Shown in pieces: positions 46,651 to 48,862 of a stretch of 48,862 nucleotides of DNA (position 1 is the stretch's first letter; each line of letters opens with the position of its first letter). The position numbers were made by a program, and so were the translations under genes. The stretch lies in the NCBI GenBank assembly GCA_036000965.1, contig DASYUT010000118.1:1-48862 (forward strand). Reading direction: 5' to 3'. Under the pieces are notes generated by a model. It did not search any database and had not been told where the DNA came from. It was given only the letters and a program-made list of their open reading frames with translations. This DNA comes from Actinomycetes bacterium (GTDB lineage Bacteria > Actinomycetota > CALGFH01).

Positions 46651-48269
46651 GCCTCAACGGCCTCCAGCTCGGCCTTGCGGAGCTCGCCCCGGCGGATCTT
46701 GCCGGTCAGGGTCTTGGGCAGGTCGTCGACGAACTGGACCCGGCGCGGGTAGGCGTAGGCGGCCAGCCGGTTGCGCACGTGCTCCTGCAGCTCCTTGGCG
46801 AGCGCGTCGTCGCCCTCCTGGCCGGGGTTGAGGCGCACGAACGCCTTGACAACGTTGCCGCGCCGCTCGTCCGGGCTGGCGACCACCGCCGACTCGGCCA
46901 CCGCCGGATGCTCGAGCAGGCAGCTCTCCACCTCGAACGGGCCGATCCGGTAGCCGGCCGAGATGATCACGTCGTCGGCCCGCCCCTCGTACCAGACGTA
47001 GCCGTCGGCATCCCGGCGGGCGGTGTCCTTGGTGTGGAACCACTCGCCCCCGAAGACCTCCTCGGAGTCGGCCGGCCGGTTCCAGTACCCGAGCGGGTAG
47101 TGGGGGTTCGACCGCGCCCGCAGGCAGATCTCGCCCGCCTCGCCCTGTGGCACCGGCTGCTCGTCCTCGTCGAGGATGGCCACGTCCCAGCCGGGCAGGG
47201 GCAGGCCCATGGAGCCGGGCCGAACCTCCACGGTGGGGAAGTTGCCGCACAGCGGGTAGCTCTCGGACAGGCCGTAGTAGTCGAGCACCGGGCAGCCCAC
47301 CGTGCGACTCCACCACGCGATCGCCTCGGGGTTCAGCGGCTCCCCGGCCGAGCAGGCCAGCCGCAGGTTGAACGCGAGCTTGTCGGCCTCGGGTACCCCC
47401 CGCATGGCCCGGATGGCGGTCGGGGTGGTGAACAGGTTGCCCACGCCATGCTCGGCGATGAGCCGCAGCGCCTTGCCGGGGTCGAAGCCGCCCTTGCGGC
47501 CGTGCACGAACGTCTCCACCCCGAGGCGCCAGGGCCCGAGGATGCCGGGCACGATGCCGGCGATCCAGGCCCACTCGCCGGTCGAGTGGAACAGCTCACC
47601 GGGCCGGACGTCGTGGCAGAACTGGAACTCCTCGTGCCCGAGCAGGTACCGGTGGGCGTGGAGGATGCCCTTGGCCAGGCCGGTCGTGCCCGACGTGTAG
47701 TAGAGCTGGGCCGGGGTCTCCGGATCGGTCCGCGGGGTGTCGAACCGGTCAGAGGCGGCCCGGGTGAGTCCCTCGAAGCTCGACGGCCCGGTGCCGCCGA
47801 CCACCACGACCCGCTCGACCGAGGGCGCCCTGGCCGCCAGCGCCTCCACCCGGTCCCGGTGGTCGGCCGAGGTGACCAGGACCTTGGCCTGCGCGTCGTT
47901 GAGCCGGTGGACGATGCCGTCGTCGCCGTAGAGCACGCTCATGGCGAGCAGGATCGCCTCGGCCTTGTAGGTGGCGAGGAAGGTGGCGGCGATCTCGGGC
48001 GAGGCCGGGGCCATGACCGCGACCCGGTCGCCCTTGCCGACCCCGAGCACGCGCAGGGCGTTGGCCACCCGGTTGGTGAGCGCCTGCACGTCCCCGAAGG
48101 TCCAGCGCTCGTCGCGCCCGTCGTCGGAGACGAACCGCATGGCGGGCCGGTCGGGCTCGTGCTTGTCGAGCACGTCGGTGGCCAGGTTGTAGGTGGCCGG
48201 CACCTCCCACCTGAAGGCCGCGGTCATCTCCTCGTAGGTGCCGGGACGATGGGTGCGGTAGTCGCGCAT
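46635..48269 (-). CDS. AMP-forming acyl-CoA synthetase
   Basis: This 544-residue ANL-superfamily enzyme starts MRDYRTHRPGTYEEMTAAFRW with a strong GGGGAGGAAG RBS. Core motifs are A3 YYTSGTTGLAKGILHAHRY, A5 DYYGLSESYPLCG, A7 DGYVWYEGRADDVIISAGYRIGPFEVES and A10 LPKTLTGKIRRGEL with the catalytic lysine. The length and sequence resemble AcsA/medium-chain acyl-CoA synthetases (for example benzoate/medium-chain types) rather than long-chain FadD. It activates a carboxylate with ATP and CoA; the exact acyl chain is unknown. The stop is in a 21-bp tandem repeat. Confidence 0.92.
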   Translation of the reverse strand: MRDYRTHRPGTYEEMTAAFRWEVPATYNLATDVLDKHEPDRPAMRFVSDDGRDERWTFGDVQALTNRVANALRVLGVGKGDRVAVMAPASPEIAATFLATYKAEAILLAMSVLYGDDGIVHRLNDAQAKVLVTSADHRDRVEALAARAPSVERVVVVGGTGPSSFEGLTRAASDRFDTPRTDPETPAQLYYTSGTTGLAKGILHAHRYLLGHEEFQFCHDVRPGELFHSTGEWAWIAGIVPGILGPWRLGVETFVHGRKGGFDPGKALRLIAEHGVGNLFTTPTAIRAMRGVPEADKLAFNLRLACSAGEPLNPEAIAWWSRTVGCPVLDYYGLSESYPLCGNFPTVEVRPGSMGLPLPGWDVAILDEDEQPVPQGEAGEICLRARSNPHYPLGYWNRPADSEEVFGGEWFHTKDTARRDADGYVWYEGRADDVIISAGYRIGPFEVESCLLEHPAVAESAVVASPDERRGNVVKAFVRLNPGQEGDDALAKELQEHVRNRLAAYAYPRRVQFVDDLPKTLTGKIRRGELRKAELEAVEAGGSG

Positions 48270-48481
48270 GCTTCCTCCCCGCGGTCCGATGCCGACCCGT
48301 GCGTCGTACCCACGGATTGGCGGCCCAGTCCTGGTGAAACCTACACTGGACCCACTGGACCGCTAGGCGGGCCGACGGGCCGTGAAGTTGCCGGGCCGTC
48401 GGAGTTGCTTGTCCAAGACGGATGCTCCCGGGCAACGGCGCCTGGACTGGATGCTGTGCGACCCTGGGGAGGGACTCTTCC
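48270..48481. other. Divergent promoter region between acyl-CoA synthetase and phosphofructokinase
   Basis: About 210 bases, with GGTGAAACCTACACTGGACCCACTGGACCGC near 48335-48362 as the most promoter-like part. No RNA gene or further ORF is evident. Confidence 0.35.
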
Positions 48482-48862
48482 ATGACTCGGATCGGCGTGC
48501 TCACCGGCGGGGGGGACGTCCCCGGCCTGAACCCGTGCATCAAGACGCTCGTCTACGGCGCGGTCGACCGCGGCTACGAGGTGCTCGGCCTGCGCCGCGG
48601 CTGGGCCGGCCTGCTCGACTACGACCTGGACGCTGGCGAGCCGCAGCGGCACTGCGTCCAGCCGCTCTGGAAGAACGACGTGCGCACCATCGACCGCACC
48701 GGCGGCACCTTCCTGCACACCAGCCGGACCAACCCGGGCAGGGTCAAGCCGCACGACGTGCCGGAGTTCCTCGAGGGCCAGGGCAAGGGCGATCCCGAGG
48801 GGCCGTTCGACTTCACCGACCACGTGCTGCGGGTGGTCGAGCGGCTCGGCATCGATTGGCTG
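48482..48862 (+). CDS. 6-phosphofructokinase, 5' part (cut by window end)
   Basis: The first 127 residues read [45 protein letters not shown], the nucleotide-binding start (GGGDVPGLN) of PfkA-type phosphofructokinases. [18 protein letters not shown] follows (the GGT-x-L-x-T-S-R-x-NP motif of the family). GGGAGGGA precedes the ATG. Whether it uses ATP or pyrophosphate depends on residues beyond or near the window edge; I did not assign this. It phosphorylates fructose-6-phosphate in glycolysis. Confidence 0.93.
   Translation, partial: MTRIGVLTGGGDVPGLNPCIKTLVYGAVDRGYEVLGLRRGWAGLLDYDLDAGEPQRHCVQPLWKNDVRTIDRTGGTFLHTSRTNPGRVKPHDVPEFLEGQGKGDPEGPFDFTDHVLRVVERLGIDWL

Overview
The window is very GC-rich DNA from an actinobacterium. 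The WhiB regulator, the DUF2017-ClpS pair, the corynebacterial-type glycogen synthase and the actinobacterial Tad pilus gene order all point there. GTG and TTG starts are common and stop-start overlaps of 1-4 bp are frequent. I cannot name a genus. No rRNA, tRNA, CRISPR array or transposase was recognised.

Layout. 1-621 is a repeat island. 622-5936 holds whiB, a DUF4177 mini-protein, a DinG-type Fe-S helicase, RidA, a lipoprotein nuclease and cobS. 5998-8176 holds DUF2017 and clpS (minus) and an L-2-hydroxyglutarate oxidase. 8314-11822 is a selA-selB selenocysteine pair (minus). 12152-14272 is an Xre/TPR regulator and a degenerate prim-pol protein, both accessory-looking. 14479-16301 is a NUDIX / metallo-beta-lactamase pair. 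16329-17886 is a second repeat island and an exported coiled-coil hydrolase. 18134-22887 (minus) holds a glycosyltransferase and two overlapping dynamin-like GTPases. 23114-24150 holds a DUF3472-like protein and a tiny ORF. 24284-29157 (minus) is a three-gene SMC-type operon resembling the A-B-C part of Wadjet/MksBEF with no nuclease subunit. 29481-38908 is a Tad/Flp pilus operon, interrupted by a third repeat island and ending in three uncharacterised exported or anchored proteins. 38935-42290 holds a LysM protein, glycogen synthase and a haloalkane-dehalogenase-like hydrolase. 42503-45264 is a PstI/BsuBI-type restriction-modification pair. The window ends with a TetR regulator, a SPOR-like protein, an acyl-CoA synthetase and the start of a phosphofructokinase.

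Two sequence-level patterns stand out. First, three intergenic islands are built from the same 82-bp and 68-bp modules, which carry a GTGGGGGGAGC / GCTCCCCCCAC hairpin. Second, short tandem duplications cluster at gene ends and starts. Several have periods divisible by three and copy the stop codon in frame (57, 33, 27 and 21 bp), while others duplicate a Shine-Dalgarno-plus-GTG module.

Functionally the window mixes core metabolism and redox regulation with selenoprotein synthesis, surface pili, cell-wall and membrane remodelling, and a defence/DNA-maintenance layer (restriction-modification, SMC complex, prim-pol/Xre).
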